Shown: in pieces, positions 63,951-64,000 of the stretch
Numbering within the stretch: the first letter of the stretch is position 1
How the letters are laid out: every line of letters begins with the position of its first letter
Origin: Azospirillum sp. B21
GTDB taxonomy: Bacteria; Pseudomonadota; Alphaproteobacteria; Azospirillales; Azospirillaceae
NCBI RefSeq assembly: GCF_008364825.1
Contig: NZ_VTTO01000005.1
Span: 62,001 to 126,000, forward strand
DNA: 64,000 bases
Direction: 5' to 3'
Translations under genes and position numbers: made by a program
The notes under the pieces: generated by a model
Databases searched by the model: none
What the model was told of the DNA's origin: nothing
What the model saw: the letters and a program-made list of their open reading frames with translations, nothing else

Positions 63951-64000
63951 CCGAAACCGCAACCCCCGCCGGCTTGCCGAGGCGCTGCAGGCCATCCCCG
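63940..64000 (+). CDS. Start of next membrane-complex subunit (cut by window end)
   Basis: ATG at 63940, overlapping the previous gene by 11 bp; the 20 visible residues read MTADRNRNPRRLAEALQAIP. Too short to identify. From operon order it is expected to be the NuoC- or HycE/NuoD-type large subunit, which would carry the [NiFe] cysteines if this is a hydrogenase. Confidence 0.55.
   Translation, partial: MTADRNRNPRRLAEALQAIP

Noticed and set aside
1..64000. CRISPR arrays, tRNA or rRNA genes, transposases, phage genes
   Set aside because: No regular direct-repeat array, cloverleaf, rRNA core sequence or transposase/integrase motif was recognised. The GC-rich repeats are paired inverted arms, not spaced direct repeats.

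Overview
The window is about 64 kb of very GC-rich chromosomal or chromid-type DNA from an alphaproteobacterium. Gene content and style point to Azospirillum or a close relative: an ACC deaminase paired with an Lrp regulator, several chemoreceptors, KdgT/KduI/KduD, a triple-fusion PTS phosphotransferase, an RpoH with a clear RpoH box, and many dispersed GC-rich inverted repeats. This assignment is an inference from content; no rRNA or tRNA gene was seen. Both strands are densely coded and most genes lie in short metabolic or transport operons.

Layout. 1-4.8 kb (minus): DoxX fragment, exported YtcJ-type amidohydrolase coupled to a XapX protein, isochorismatase-like hydrolase, Tat-exported alpha/beta hydrolase. 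4.8-12.4 kb: a sugar or polyol module (Gfo/Idh/MocA dehydrogenase, TIM-barrel epimerase, ribose-type ABC transporter) facing a ROK regulator. 12.4-14.5 kb: chemoreceptor. 15-23 kb: amino-sugar PTS island (EIIA-HPr-EI fusion, NagE-type EIICB with a second EIIB lacking its cysteine, NagB-II, NagA, HAD phosphatase) ending in the 3' remnant of a GntR/UTRA regulator. 23.2-29.3 kb: FadR/GntR regulator and a Pot-type ABC transporter with a hydantoin/Asp-Glu racemase, with TTGTGCACAA operators between regulator and transporter. 29-36 kb: COG4529 flavoprotein, frameshifted amidase, small membrane protein, SnoaL-like protein, acdR/acdS and a hydroxypyruvate isomerase. 36-41 kb: mntH/mntR and feoA-feoB-small Cys-rich protein. 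41-46.7 kb: AT-rich island, MFS transporter, alpha/beta hydrolase, degenerate histidine phosphatase, Cache chemoreceptor. 47-51 kb: LDH2-type dehydrogenase and kdgT-kduI-kduD. 51-55.3 kb: secreted Asp-box protein, pyruvyl-transferase-like protein, rpoH. 55.4-64 kb: hypA and a rightward operon that runs off the window.

The most interesting system is that last operon: a four-cluster ferredoxin subunit, a tungsten aldehyde:ferredoxin oxidoreductase with all recognised metal and catalytic residues, a MoaD-type protein, two complex-I/Hyf-type antiporter subunits, a hydrogenase-type small subunit (CxxC rather than the CC of complex I), a NuoH/HycD subunit, a HycF-type ferredoxin and the start of the next subunit. 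It reads as aldehyde oxidation wired directly to a proton-pumping group-4 hydrogenase-like membrane complex, without the flavin/NAD subunit of known bacterial AORs. The next gene, cut off by the window edge, should show whether the complex makes H2.

Regulatory structure is rich. Candidate FNR/FixK boxes precede kdgT (perfect), hypA/AOR and feoA. A shared palindrome built on TACTAGTATACTA lies upstream of kdgT, the SnoaL-like gene and the 12.4-kb chemoreceptor. A GntR operator pair sits between the FadR-type regulator and its ABC transporter. A family of GC-rich inverted repeats occupies at least six intergenic spaces.
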